Source: Lathyrus oleraceus
Taxonomy: Eukaryota > Streptophyta > Magnoliopsida > Fabales > Fabaceae
Length of the DNA stretch: 64,000 nucleotides
Reading direction: 5' to 3'
Assembly (NCBI RefSeq): GCF_024323335.1
Contig: NC_066581.1
Span: 440,039,816 to 440,103,815 of the forward strand
Under the pieces are notes generated by a model. It searched no databases and was not told the origin of the DNA. It saw only the letters and a program-made list of their open reading frames with translations. Numbering within the stretch: position 1 is the stretch's first letter; the number at the start of each line of letters is the position of its first letter. The position numbers and the translations under genes were made by a program. Positions 20,991 to 34,281 of this stretch are shown here, piece after piece.

Positions 20991-21553
20991 TCCCCACCAG
21001 AGTTGCAAGTGGAGTTGTTACCACTTTTCCCCATGCAGCGTTGCCAGCGGAATTGTCTGTTTCCTTAGCACGATCGCTTTCTCTTTGAAAACTTGGTAAA
21101 TCAGTGGTTTGATACCCGGTACTTTACCCTTTCCCCGGCGAAGTCGTCTGCGGAATTGTTGCTATCTCTCCATCAGAGTTTGTTCTCTTCAGCAGAGCAG
21201 GATTTATTTTCCTACTCAGTGGTTGTTTGGGTTGACATCCCAGTATTTACAACCATCTTTTCCTCAGCTTAGTCTGCAGAATGTTTGTTGTGGCATTTTC
21301 GCCCGTCGAATACTCCTTCAATCCCGATATGGTCGGATGATGGCGCTAGCCTCCAGTGAACGGATTTATTTCCTGACTGTTTGTGATCCCCAGTAGAGTG
21401 GCTTATATTGCAGAATCTACTTGTTGTGATCAGTTTGCTGTGTATTCTCCCCAAGTGGAGTGGTTCGTTGCAGAATCTGCTTGTTCGATCTGTCCTCCCT
21501 CAGTGGGTTGTTCCCAAGAGAGTAGCCGACAATTTTCCCCAGTAGAGTTGCTC
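20991..21553 (+). repeat. Anti-primer-site-like motifs in the 3' region (element 1)
   Basis: The sense strand carries copies close to the complement of the primer binding site (TCCCCAGCAGAGTCGCCA). They are at 20991-21008 (15 of 18), 21028-21046 (16 of 18 with one inserted base), 21387-21404 (14 of 18) and 21536-21553 (14 of 18). Weaker copies continue to about 24180. They could pair with the primer site near the RNA 5' end. Confidence 0.55.
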
Positions 21554-23000
21554 ATACAGTTAGATTCTACTTGGATGTTTCATTCTCCTTCAGTGGGTTG
21601 TCCCCCAACGGAGTTATGTGGAGTTGCTTCTACAGCAGTTCGTGCTTGTGCAATGCACCCTTTTGTTTCTCAGTTGACACTGGGATCCCCTGCAGATATA
21701 CTTTGGGACCTCTCTTGTTCCCCTACAGATTTGTCTTGGTGGCTGTCTTTCCCGTTGTGACTTTCTGTACCCTGATTGGGTTGTTTCCTGATATTTTCTG
21801 ATTCTCTGCTTCTTCAGCAGTACCTGCAGATCTTTGCTTTACAGCATGTAGATCTCCGCAGATTGGCTTTCCAGCTGGTTTTTCCCCTGGAAGTATAATA
21901 CCGGACGTTTGTTCCTGAACCTGTTTGTGTTAGAATTGTCTGTTTTGTCAGCATTCATCAAACATCAATCACGCATATTCATGCATATTCATAAACATTC
22001 AGATATTCATGTTGCATTTGTTGCCATATATCTTTTGTTTGTCGTGTCTCCTGCTTTTGGTGATATAGATCTCTTTACAGATCTCCCCAAGCAGATGTTG
22101 GGTGTTTAAAATCTCTCCATATAGAGTCAACCCCATAAGCAGAAAATGTTGTCTTTCCTTCTGCAGTTCCCCACTGAGATATACCCTCGTGGATGACGGT
22201 TTCTTCCGTTTCCTCCCAACACATGTATTGGGATGGATTTTCCTATTTGAGTTACATCCTCATTAGGACGTGTCTTGATTCAGTCTGTTTTTTCGGATTA
22301 TTCCCGAATTGGCTATTTGTGATGTCTTGTGCTTCCCAGTGGGTTGTTCCACAGCGGAATGTTTTTGGGCCTCTACCCTCATACCCGGTAGTTGTAAGTC
22401 CTACTTGTCCTGGCTTTCTTGACAGAATTTGTGGTTATACACCTTTTATTCTCCAGCCAGAGTTTTTGGTTTTCTACCCTACCCGGTAGTTGTAAATCCT
22501 ATTTCTCCTGCTCTTCAGCAGTTTGTGGTTTGTTATAAACCCTATTTTGGTTTACCGTGCGGATTTGTGATTTGTTCTATCCCCACGCGGAGTTTTTGGT
22601 CTTCTACCCCGTATTCGGTAGATGTAAACCCTAATTTTGTGGTTATCTTCATCTAGTATTTGATGTTGATTTTCCTTTGCTTGTATAAGTTGCTCAGATT
22701 AGCACTTATATCCTCAGCAAGTCTTTTGTGGATAATTGCCGTATGCTAGCAATTTTATCCCCAGTGGGTCTTTTCACCGTATGCTAGTGATTTGTTCCCC
22801 GGATCATTGGTTGTTTACCAGTGCATCCCCAGCTAGTCCCCTGTCGATAATTGCCGGATGCTTGCAATTTATCCTCAGCAGCTCGCTTTTCATTTACCCT
22901 TTTGTCGGTAATGTCTGTTGCTCCCTTTTGATTGGTTATCATTATATACCTAGTTTGGTATCCCGATGCCTTTCTTTTCGGTTGATTTATCCTTTATTAA

Positions 23001-24290
23001 CCCAGTAACCGGTTGTGGATAGTCTTCCATGCGAGTATATTATTCACGGTCTGCCGGTAATGAATAATATATCTCATGCACTCTTCAGTCGAAGCCTTTT
23101 GCGTTTCCCCAGTCGAGTAAGATTCGTTATTTCCCTTTGTGGAGTCGAATATTCTCGTTGTTGGATAATTGCCGGATGCTTGCAATTTATCCTTTGAGTT
23201 GTCTTTCGTTTACCCGGATGCTTGGTATCGATTGTCTCTCTTTTTGGATAGTCACCTATTATATACCCAGTAACCGGTATCTCTGGTGTCCTTTCCTTTC
23301 GAGTGTATTGTTCACGGTCCGCCGGTAATGAATAATATATCTCATGCGCTCTTTAGTTGGAATCCTTTGTTGATTTTCCCCAACTGAGCAAGATTCGTAT
23401 TCTTTGTAGAATCGAATATCCATCCTTTAACCAGTTTGTGTTTTGGATGATGAGTGTTTTGGAAGTGAAAACCAATTCACGCTTCGGTAGAACACCTATT
23501 ATATGCCCAGTAACCGGTATCCCTGGTGTTTCTTACCATGCGAGTTTATTATCTACGTTCTGACGGTAATAGATAATATATCTCATGCACTCTTTGGGTT
23601 TGTGTCCCCAGTTGAGTAAGATTCGTTTTCCCGTTGTGGATTCGAATGTCCATCCTGTAAGTCGATTTGCTTTTTCAAGCCCTCCTTTCGGATGATGAGT
23701 GTTTTGGAAGTGAAAACCAATTCACGTTTTCGGATCTTATCCTAAACAACCCAGTAACCGGTTCAGGATAATTTTCCTTTCGAGTATATTATTCACGGTC
23801 TGCCGGTAATGAATAATATGTCTCATCTGAGTATTCTATCCACGTTCTGACGGTAATGGATATTATATCTCGTGCGCTCTTGAGTCAATCTTTTAATTTG
23901 TTGTCCCCTCAGAGTAAGATTCATTTTCCTTCTGGAATTGAATGTCCATCCTATAAACAAGTTTGCTTTTCTAGCTTTCTTCAGGATGATGAGTGCTTTG
24001 GAAGTGAAATCCAATTCACGCTTTGGTCGGTCACCTATTATATACCCAGTAACCGGTATCCTTGGTGTTCCCTCCTTTCTGCTCCCTATTATGACTTCGG
24101 TCCCCATGTGGAGTCAGATTTTCCTGTTTTGTTACCCGTATGCCTGGTAACATCTCATTTTCTTTATTACTTCCCCAGTGGAATTTTCTTTTGCTTCTCC
24201 CCAGGAGTCAGCTTGTGTCGTTCCAATGGATTTATTTTCCTTTGGAAATCTTTTTCCCAGTGTGAGTCCTTCACTCCCCAGTGAGTTCTC
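23001..24290 (+). repeat. Tandem array of 240-295 bp units with a 43-nt hairpin (element 1)
   Basis: Unit starts marked by CCCAGTAACCGGT are at 23001, 23266, 23506, 23750 and 24045 (spacing 265, 240, 244, 295). Most units also hold a 43-nt palindrome-like segment, a phrase GAGTAAGATTCGT, and GATGAGTGTTTTGGAAGTGAAA. Element 2 has six units in the matching place. Hairpin segments are at 23033-23075, 23301-23343, 23542-23584, 23782-23824 and 23829-23871. Confidence 0.85.
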
Positions 24291-24631
24291 CTGTCTGTTA
24301 TCTCCTAATCAGAGTCGTGTCTTGTTCGCGTTATGTCAGTTTTGCTTTTCCCCAGTTTAGAGTCGTGTCTTGTTCACACATTTCCTTTTCTTTTATTATC
24401 CCCATAGAGTCTTATCAGAGTCTCTGTTCCTGGTGAGTGAACTACTCCGACGGATCGTCTTTTCTTCTATGCGAATCATATTCCCCACAGAATTTGTGTC
24501 TTTTGCACGCATACATTTGCATCATGAGGTCTCTTAGGGACCAAAATTTGTCTCATTACTGTTATTTAAGTCCATTCTACCGCGTCGAGATGAAGATTTC
24601 TAAACTTCACTTCTCCGGCTAGAATGACCTT

Positions 24632-24640
24632 AAATAGGGG
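24632..24640 (+). promoter_or_regulatory. Candidate polypurine tract of element 1
   Basis: AAATAGGGG lies four bases (CATC) before the 3' LTR and is identical in element 2. It is short and has one T, but the position fits the plus-strand primer. Confidence 0.6.
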
Positions 24641-24644
24641 CATC

Positions 24645-27600
24645 TGTAAGACCCCAATTTTGGGCCCTAAGATCCCTCATGGCCCATATCATTCATATCA
24701 TAACTTCAAGGATCACTGCATGCCCTAGCTTTCCTCCTAGTGGGTAGATTGCCTTGTGGGTCGTTTCTTGATCACCAAGCATACTTTGCATTTGTATATC
24801 TTTGCTTTCATATGTTTATCATTCAAAAAGTACAAAAATATTGTCAGTCTAACCTTGTTGCTTGCAGTTGAAGCAATCATCAGCAATTAGGTCAAAGTCA
24901 GTCATTGATCAGTCAAAGCAATGGATGGTGGCCATTCTTGCAGAATTTGGGCACCATGATCAATAATCAAGAGTTCATATATCTGGGGACATCATTTGAA
25001 GTCAAGTTCTCAAGGAATTAGGGCTTGGAATTCATCAGAAGTGGTCCAGTCATCCAAAACCCTAGAAAAAGTCAAACTTGGTCAACTGTTGATTTAATCA
25101 ATGATTTGGTGGATAGAATTGATCTGAAGAAACTCATTCATGCTTGTATAAGCCTCATATATCATGTCAAACCTCATCATGGAAGAATTTGAAGTAGAAT
25201 CAGAAATTTCCAGAAATAGAAAGTGGACCTGTAATTTCAACTGCCAAAATTGGAAACTTCTTGATCTTAAACTTACATCATGATAAAAGCTCCAAATGAA
25301 TTTTTGCCCAACATGAAAGTTGAAGATCTTGTTCTCCCATTTTCAAAAAGTCCAAGAACACCCAAATCCCATGTGTGGTTGTCAAGATATGATCAAATCA
25401 TTTTCACCAATTTGTGAACTTCAACAAGCCATATCTCTCAAACCATAAGGCCAAATTTGATGGGGTTTTTTCCTACAAACCACATTTTTCATCCTCTTTC
25501 CAAAAATATAAATTTCATACACCAAAACCCTACCAATCAAAATGGCATTTTTGGACCTTTTTCATTTAAATTCAAAGTTTGACCAAACTTTGACTTTTTG
25601 ATTCTTTGACTTTTTCTTGATTTGGCCAATTGGGAAATGTTTCATATGTCATTTGTGATTTGCTCCAAGCCATAAACCATGTTCATATCACCATTATACC
25701 ATAATTTTGGCAAGAGATGCAAAATGGTCAAAATGTGCAAATTGGTTTCATTCAAATAAGGCAAGCTAGCAATTCAAGTACAGATTAAAAACAGCAAAAA
25801 CATGGTCTATTTGCAGCCTGTAGCAGGCCCAATTCGTAGCAGCACACACCCTCCATATCCACTTTGGTACATACTTAGCAAAATACAAATCATGTCATAA
25901 AAGTTAATCAAACTTAGCATTCCTTAAACCAGCTCTAAACAGGCAGATAAAAGCAATTTTTCTGACAGAATAAACCCTAGAGACAAAAAGCTACAGCCTC
26001 CATTGCACAGAAAAACTTCTTTCCTCTCATCTGTCATTTTGGGTTCGATTAGCATTTTTCTGCCAAGACTCCAAGAACTCAAGCAGCCTTTGCTTATTCC
26101 ATGACCTAGTCACCATCTAGAACCCTGCTGCAGCAACATTTACCAGCTGAAAATCATCTTGAGTTCTGTTTTTTCCAAATATACAAACATGACAAATCGA
26201 GTGTTGAGGGTTTCCAAGCATCAGTGAGCTAAAGAACTTCAAGCATCAATCATTTGGGACCATCATCTTCATCTGTTTCAGGCTTATACTACCAAAACAG
26301 TACTGCATCACGAATTTCCTCAAAACAGGTAAGACAATCGACCTCCTCCTTTTACCATGCCATAATGTGTTTATGAAAGATCCTTATATGCTGGTTTCAA
26401 TGCACTTTGTTTCATTTAAAATGATGCTCTCACGATGGAGAAATCTGAACTTTCATTTTCATGACCAAACATGTTTTCCATCGATTTGGCTTGGCTATGA
26501 TGATTTAGTGAAAAGTGATGATTTATTCTTGTTGCTTGATGTTTATGGATGATATTAGAATGCTTGGTTTTCGATTTCTGGGCATATGAAAATTCAAGTT
26601 GCATGATGATGATGAATACTGTTGCTGTTTTGAAACCCTTTACTTTTTCCAAAAATCCAGCTCATGTATGTTGTTTGCTGTTTGTTGTATGAGCATCATG
26701 AGTGTGTGTTGCCATGTGGTTTCCATGTTGTTGTTTGATTTCGACATGATGATGAAGCTGAATGAATAAATACTGCTGATGTTAAACCTTACTCTCACCA
26801 GAAATTCCACTTGTTGTGTTTGGTTTGTTGTTATTTTGATGTTGCATAATGATGTTCCATTGGCCATGCTTTTGATTGTGCCTGTTTGAAGTTGTCTGTG
26901 TGATGATAAACGTTGTTGATGATGAATATGCCTGCTGCTGTTTTGCAACCCTTATACTTTCTTCCAGAAATCCAGCTCATATGTTTTGGTTGCTATTTGT
27001 CACATGTTGTATGCTGTTGTTTGGTTGCAGTAGGAACGTTACCAATGCCATGTTAGTTGCTTTTGTTGGATTTCGATTGATTGCTTGATGGTGTTGAACA
27101 CAGGCTGTTCATGTTAAACCTTATCCCTGCCCATGAAAATCCTTTTGAATTGCTGTTGATTGTGTTTGTTTGAAGTTGTCTGTATGATGTTTGAACATTG
27201 AGTGATAAACCCTGCCATGATAAACCCTGGCTTTTCCAGAAATCATGTTCTTATAAAGATTGGCTATTGTTATTGCTCATGTTGCATGAAGTATTTCAAT
27301 ACCCGGCTGTTGTATGCTTGGTCGAATCATGTTGTTTGATGTTGTGGATGCTTGCTTGAAGACACCATGAACCATGCTGCTGAAACCTGCCATGATAAAC
27401 CCTGTTATTTTTTCCAGAAAACTAGCTCATGTATGATGGTTGCTGTTTGTCTGTTGGTGTTTGAATGATTGTTTTGATGTTGATAATAACAATGAGCAAA
27501 TGCTGCTGCTGTTCAAACTTATGCCATGCCTAGAAAATCCATGAGAACTATGTTGTATGCTGTTTGCTTGCTGTTGGTTATGATGAGCACATGATGATGA

Positions 27601-30600
27601 TGAACTTGGTTGATGATCTTGAAGCTGAACATAATGCCCTGCTGTTTGAAAAAACTAGAACTTGCATTTTTGTTGTGTGTTGTCGTATGATGTTTGCATG
27701 AGATCCACTATGCCAATGCCATGATTAGTTGTTGCTGTGCATTTGAGGTGGTTTGATCGATTGTTTGAAGCAGAACTTGGTGTATGCTGTAAAACCCTAG
27801 GGTTTTAGAAACCCTGAACCATGAACAACCATTGGCCGTGTACTGTTCCATTGGGAACTGGCCAATCACAACATTTCGTTGTGTAGGCCAAAACTGTGTC
27901 GTTTTGATAAGTGAAGGAGTTAATTACAACTCTGCCATCGGTTGACCACACGTTGACCCCATTTGCCATGCTTTCATGTTCATACTTCATCCATTATTCA
28001 CTCAACTTAAACAATTCATTTTTAATTCAAATTTCATCCAAAAATTATGAAATTTTTTCCTCATGTTCATGAATGTGTCCTCTATTTTATGGTGAATTTT
28101 AATTAATTTTTCAGTGGCTGGATTTTAAATGATAATTGTTTTCCCAACATGTATGCCAAAATGACACCCTTTGCCATTTCAATTGTGAAATACTCATGTC
28201 ATATCCTTTGAGCTTGAAATTTTTTGTGGTGAAACTAGACACATTGACCTTCATTTCCATATAAAGTTTGTGCATTTATCATTTGTGGATTGAGAGTTAT
28301 GATTTTCTGAAGTTATGTGTTACATTTGGTGCTATACCATGATCATGTATTTTCCCAATTTTTGTTCACATGCTTCCTCTTATCCAATTGACCTCAAATT
28401 TTGCATGAATGATCTATCATATGTCTAGTTTGTGTATGAATTTTCTTGGAATTAATCATGCTGTTTTCCATTTGATTGAGAATTTTCTTCCATATTTGGT
28501 CATTTGTTGACTTTTTGTGCTATGCCTTGCCAAATCTTTTGTGAAATCCTCATACCATATTGTATGTCCATGAAATTTCATATGTGATAACTAGACACCT
28601 CAAGCTTTGCATTGGTGTTAATCTCATTCATTTCTCTTCTGTTTTCAAATTGATATGATTTTTTGAAGTTGACCCATGCTTGTTGACTTTCACCATGCTT
28701 ACTTGAATTTGGTTTGACTTTATGATTTTACTTGACTGCCTTCCTCTCATCCAAATGCCATGAAATTTTACATGCTTACCATGTTAGATGTTAGGATTGA
28801 GTGTGATTTATTTCATAATTTTTGAAAATGTTTGGGTTGACCTTTGGATGAAGTCTTTGCTGTTGACTTTTGTATGCTTCTCTTGCCATGCTTTGCATTC
28901 ATTTGTGTATGAAATGACAATGATGCATGATATAATTATGAATCCAATTGAGAATGCTTCTTGAATGTTTAGACTTGGTTTGGGTTGACTTTTCCTTGCT
29001 GCCTTGACTTTTTTTTTTCTTTCATCTTTGACCCTAGGCTAGTCCTAGTGGTCTTCTAAGCTTATGTTGAGTTCATCTGTTTCAGGTTGAGCACCAATGC
29101 CCCAAAGACCTTTCAATTTTGATTGAGTTGGTTTGTTTATCATGTGCTAACACTTGTTTTGTAGGTGACTCATATGCTTGAGTCTTTGTGCCTTGCACAA
29201 TTGGTCCCTCTATGGTTGACTTTTTGTTTATCCATTTGCCTTTGATTTTGACTGTTGAACTGTTTGCTAATAAGTTTGACTTTTTCAGGTACTTTAGTTG
29301 CTTAAGTTCTTTGAACTTGCTTGCTTGCTTTGCTATTTAGCATTTGCTTTGAGGTATAAACCTTTCCTCTTCATGTAGTCTGGAGACCCGGTCTGTTATT
29401 TGACCGGGCAAACTGTCTGAAGTCCTCCTTAAGAGGCAATGCCTGTGTTTGTTTAAATTTGTCCTAAGCAGGAAAAGTCCTTCAAGTAAGGCAATTGGTG
29501 GAAGGTAGGGATAAGCAATCTATCCCCCACTATTCAGTGTGTCCTCTCTTTGCTCCCATTACATGGTTGAAGCATTGAGATAAATACCCAAGATCTAATC
29601 GAGTCAATAATGTGGAGAGAGTTCCTACTTTCTGAACTCCCACACTTTCTTTGATGCTCTCTCTGATTTGAGATAGAAGCAATGAGGCACACCCCTCATC
29701 TCCTTTTCATCCGCTTCACCTGAGCCCCTCAATGGCCAGGTTAAGAGCGACCCTTACCTATTACAGTGGACTTTCAAAGTCAAACCCTCTTGTGTGAGCC
29801 CCCCATTGCTTGGCTATAGAGTGTGCTGTTTGTTATTCATTGATTGATTGATTGCTTCATATGCACATGTTTGCTTGTATGTTATGCATTTATCATCACC
29901 CATTGCCATTAATGCATGATCATACCATTTGTCTGTGTGACTTTTATCATTGTTGTTTGCCCATTGAGGACAATTGTAAGTCCATTGCTTTGGCATTTGC
30001 TCCTGTGATATGGAAGGATAGAGTGTAAGACCTCATTGGTCACTCATATCTTCTGTTTATCTGTGTGTATGTGAGGATACAGTTATAAGTCCCTGTAAGT
30101 TGGCATCTGTTGTCCTATGATCATAATTTGATCTGTTTGATTTGTATGTGAGGATACAGTTATAAGTCCCTGTAAGTTGGCATCTGCTTTCCTGTGATCA
30201 TAGTTTGTTTTATCTGTTTGTATGTGAGGATCCATTGTAAGTCCCTGTGATGTGGCATTGGATTTCCTAGGACCATACTGTGGAGTTAACCTAAGTCCAG
30301 ATAGATTGGCAGTTGACTTCCACATTTCATCTTTGTTTTTCTTTTGAGGAGATTAGTGTAAGACCATTGAGTGGCATCTGATATCCATTTCTGTTTTAGG
30401 AGACTGGTGTAAACCCATCTATTGGTATCCGGTATCCGCTTTTATTTCTTTGCCTGTGGAGATTAGTGTAAGACCATTGAGTGGCCTCTGACATCCCGTT
30501 TTGTTTTAGGAGACTGGTATAAGACCATTGATTGGCATCCGGTATCCGTCTTTCTTTGTTTTGTTTGTTTATTATTATCCATTGCTATTCCAAAGGACAC

Positions 30601-31570
30601 ACTTGAATCATCTCCCATATGATTTCAAGAAGTGAACCTTCTAAGAAGTTTTACTATCCATCCTTCATCCATTCATCATTCGTTATGTCCTAAACCTTTT
30701 CACACTTTATCTTTTAAACTTGACATAAGTGTTGTGCAAACATTTTCATGTTTTTCTAACTAAAAACCTGGACCCAAGTCCTTGACTTTTTTCAAAACTC
30801 CATTTCATAATACTTATTTGAATTAACCTTAATCATACTTTGACTCCATTTTCATAATCATAATCAGTAACTTCACTCATTCACTTGTTTTGGCTTTGTC
30901 CATTAATGCTTTCATACATGAGCTATAGGTTTGATTTATCTTAGTGGTTGATATTAATCTCACCTTCTGTCTTTAGTGATTGAATTGTAAGCCTTCCTTG
31001 CCTATTATAGGGTTAACCCCTCTCTGGCAAGTTGAAGCTGTTCTCACATGGTGGACGTTGTTGTTTGTATAAGGTTGAGTTTTCTCCCGTGGATAACGTA
31101 AGACCTAGGGTTTGTGTTTAAAATTGAACCTAACCCACTTTTGGAAATCTTTTAGCCGAACTACGGCGTTCTGATCCTTACCTTTGATGGAAGGTACGTA
31201 GGCAACGGGTTCATCCGTTCGAACCCAATAATAATAAAAAAATGTATATTCTTTTCTCATCATCCCAATCATGTTTGCACAATATTTTTGTCATGACAAA
31301 TAATAACTTAGCATAACAAGTGTGAAAAGGGCTCCCTAGGAGTACCTAGGACGTAGTGGGTGCCTAACACCTTCCCATTGCGTAATTTACCCCTTACCCA
31401 GAATCTCTGATCTTTTTATTAGTTTTCTACGTGTAAAACTTCTTAGGCTTTTGTTCGCTTTTTAGCCAGTCCTTTGGATAAATAAAAGTGCGGTGGCGAC
31501 TCGAAATTTCACGTATCCCTTAGCTTATGGTTTAATCGATAAATCATATAGCGACGAATACACCACTACA
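24645..31570 (+). repeat. 3' LTR of element 1 (6926 bp)
   Basis: This is a repeat of 3268-10186 with about nine substitutions. The insertions are one G near 24984, one T near 25560 and 5 bp near 30560, and they account for the 7-bp length difference. The substitution at 25946 changes the TATA box to GATAAAAG, and the last base change makes the end ACCACTACA. It ends directly at the GGTAC duplication. Confidence 0.97.
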
Positions 31571-31575
31571 GGTAC
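31571..31575. repeat. Target site duplication GGTAC, right copy (element 1)
   Basis: Matches 3263-3267. The duplicated bases fall in integrase codons of the host element, in the conserved His-Gly-Tyr / Arg-Thr-Ser stretch. Confidence 0.97.
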
Positions 31576-34281
31576 CCATGCAAAGCGAAAGGCAGCATCT
31601 CATGCCAATCTTTGTACGTCACGACCATCTTCTGCATAATCTTCTTGATATTCTTGTTTGCCGCCTCTACAACACCATTCATCTTCGGTCTGTAAGGAGA
31701 AGAATTGTGATGTTCAATCTTGAAATCTCTGCAAAGCTCTTTCATCATCCTGTTATTGAGATTCGAACCATTGTCAGTGATGATCCTCTCAGGAACCCCA
31801 TATCAACAGATGATCTCTTTCTTGATAAACCGGGCAACCACTTGTTTGGTGACATTAGCATAGGAAGCTGCTTCCACCCACTTGGTGCAGTAATCAATCG
31901 TAACCAGGATGAAGCGATGTCCATTAGAAGCAGTAGGCTCAATCTTCCCAATCATATCAATGCCCCACATCGCGAATGGCCAAGGCGAGTTCATCACATT
32001 CAGAGGACTTGGCGGTACATGCACCTTATCAGCATAGATCTGACATTTATGGCATTTCCGAGCATATTTGAAACAATCGGATTCCATAGTCATCCAATAA
32101 TAACTGGCTCTCAACAATTTCTTCGACATTGCATGACCCCTAGCATGGGTAACAAAAGATCCTTCATGCACTACCTGCATCAACATGTCTGCTTCGTGTC
32201 TATCCACGCATCTGAGCAGAACCATGTCAAAGTTCCTCTTTTACAACACATCATCCAGATTCAAATAAAAGCTTCCAGCTAGCCTTCTCAGGGTTTTCTT
32301 GTCATTCTTTGACGCACCTTCAGGATACTCCTGGCTCTTGAGGAAGTTCTTGATATCATAGTACCACGGCTTCTCATCAACAACAGACTCGGCTGCAAAC
32401 ACATACGCAGGCCTCTCGAGTCGATTCACCGCAACATGTGGCACATGATTCCACCAACGAACCTTGATCATAGAAGACAAAGTAGCCAAGGCATCAGCCA
32501 TCTGATTCTCATCTCGGGGGACATGATACAACTTCACCTTCTTGAAGAACGTCAGTATCCTTCTGGTGTAATCTCTATAAGGAATCAAATGCGGCTTATT
32601 GGTATTCCAATCTCCATTGACCTGGTTAATCACTAGAGCGGAATATCCATAAATGTCAAGCGTTTTGATCCTCAGATCGATGGCTTCTTCTATCCCCATG
32701 ATACAAGCCTCATACTCAGCCTAGTTGTTGGTTACGTCAAAAGTCAATCTGGCAGAAAAAGGTATGTGAGCACCTTTTGGATTGATAAGCACTGCACCAA
32801 CACCGTTGCCATTCACATTCACAGCCCCATCAAACATCAATGTCCACTTGTCATCAGGATCTGGTCCTTCCTCGACAAGAGGCTCTTCACAATCTTTCAT
32901 CTTCAGATACATGATGTCTTCATCAGGGAATTCAAACATCATCGACTGATAATCATCAATCGGTTGCTCGGCGAGGTAATCTGACAGAATACTACCTTTG
33001 ATGGCCTTCTGCGACGCGTACTGGATATCATATTCTGTTAAGATCATCTGCCAACGGGCAACACGTCCGGTGAGAGCCAGCTTCTCAAAGATGTATTTTA
33101 CTGGATCTATCTTAGAAATCAATAAGGTAGTATGGTTCAACATATACTGCCTCAGTCGGCGAGCAGCCCAGGCCAAAGCACAACAAGTTTTCTCAAGCTG
33201 TGAATATTTGATTTCACAGTCGGTAAACTTTTTTCTAAGGTAGTATATGGCATGCTCTTTTCGACCAGACTCGTCATGTTGTCCTAATACACACCCCATC
33301 GAATTCTCAATCACTGATAGGTACATTATCAGCCGTCTCCCAGGAACTGGAGGTATAAGGATTGAAGGTTTCTGTAAATACTCTTTTATCTTGTCAAAAG
33401 CTTTCTGACAATCATCATTCCCCCTGATTGCTTGATTCTTTCTTAGCAACTTGAATATCGGTTCACACGTGGTCGTTAGGTGAGATACAAACCTTGCAAT
33501 GTAGTTCAATCTCCCTAAAAACCCACGAACCTGCTTTTCTGTTTTCGGTTCAGGCATCTCTTGTATAGCTTTGACTTTTGCCGGATCAACCTCAATCCCC
33601 TTCTCACTGACAATGAAGCCCAACAGCTTCCCAAATCTCACACCAAACGTACACTTGTTTGGATTCAGCCTCAGTTTGAACTTTCTCAATCTGTCAAACA
33701 ACTTCTGCAAATTAACCAGGTGCTCCTCTTCTGTCTGCGACTTCGCAATCATATCATCCACGTACACTTCAATCTCTTTGTGCATCATGTCATGAAAGAG
33801 AGTCGTCATAGCCCTCTTATAGGTAGCACCGGCATTCTTCAGCCCAAATGGCATCACCTTATAGTAGAACATGCCCCAAGGTGTAATGAATGTCGTCTTT
33901 TCCATGTCCTCTGGCGCCATCTTAATCTGATTATAACCAGAGAAACCGTTCATGAAAGAGAAAACCGAGGATTGAGCCGTATTATCAACCAATACATCAA
34001 TGTGAGGTAATGGGAAATCATCTTTCGGACTCGCTCTGTTCAAATCCCGGTAATCGACACACATCCTGACTTTTCCAACCTTCTTCGGCACGGGAACGAT
34101 GTTGGCCACCCACGGGGGATAAGTCGTAACTGACAGAAAACCCGCATCCAACTGCTTCTGAACCTCTTCCTTGATCTTAACAGCCATATCAGGACTAGTT
34201 CTGCGAAGCTTCTGCTTGACTGAAGGACAATCTTCTCTGAGAGGTAGCCTGTGTACCACAATATCGGTATTCAACCCAGGC

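Larger units (their letters stand above)
20010..24644 (+). other. Long 3' region of element 1 (4.6 kb)
   Basis: This is a non-coding compartment between the pol stop and the 3' LTR. It opens with GNRA-type hairpins (20070-20123). It continues with AT-rich sequence (to about 20640), a long stretch studded with TCCCCAG/CAGAGT motifs (about 20640-22990), a tandem array of 240-295 bp units (23001-24290), and a conserved end. Small open frames here are not conserved in element 2 and have no recognisable domain. Hypervariable 3' regions of this kind are known from legume Ogre elements. Confidence 0.85.
3268..31570 (+). mobile_element. Element 1: complete Ogre-type Ty3/gypsy LTR retrotransposon, 28.3 kb
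   Basis: This is a full-length element with LTRs of 6919 and 6926 bp, a 5-bp target duplication, primer binding site, ORF1, gag-pro, intron, pol, long 3' region and purine tract. The great size, the extra ORF before gag, the intron between protease and RT, and the second RNase H are established traits of the Ogre group of the Tat lineage. The LTRs differ by about nine substitutions plus indels of 1, 1 and 5 bp (by eye), so insertion was recent. All three ORFs are open. Two possible defects are Asn in place of Asp in the RT VDYR block, and a TATA change in the 3' LTR. It interrupts the integrase of an older element of the opposite strand. Confidence 0.96.

Noticed and set aside
21383..21760. 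Open frames of 60-140 codons in the 3' regions (also 23856-24284, 22193-22489, 45315-45722)
   Set aside because: No domain, low complexity, not kept in the other element, and they follow repeat periodicity. Not annotated as genes.
20010..24644. An envelope-like gene after pol
   Set aside because: No long frame, signal peptide or membrane segments. The compartment is repeats and motifs only.
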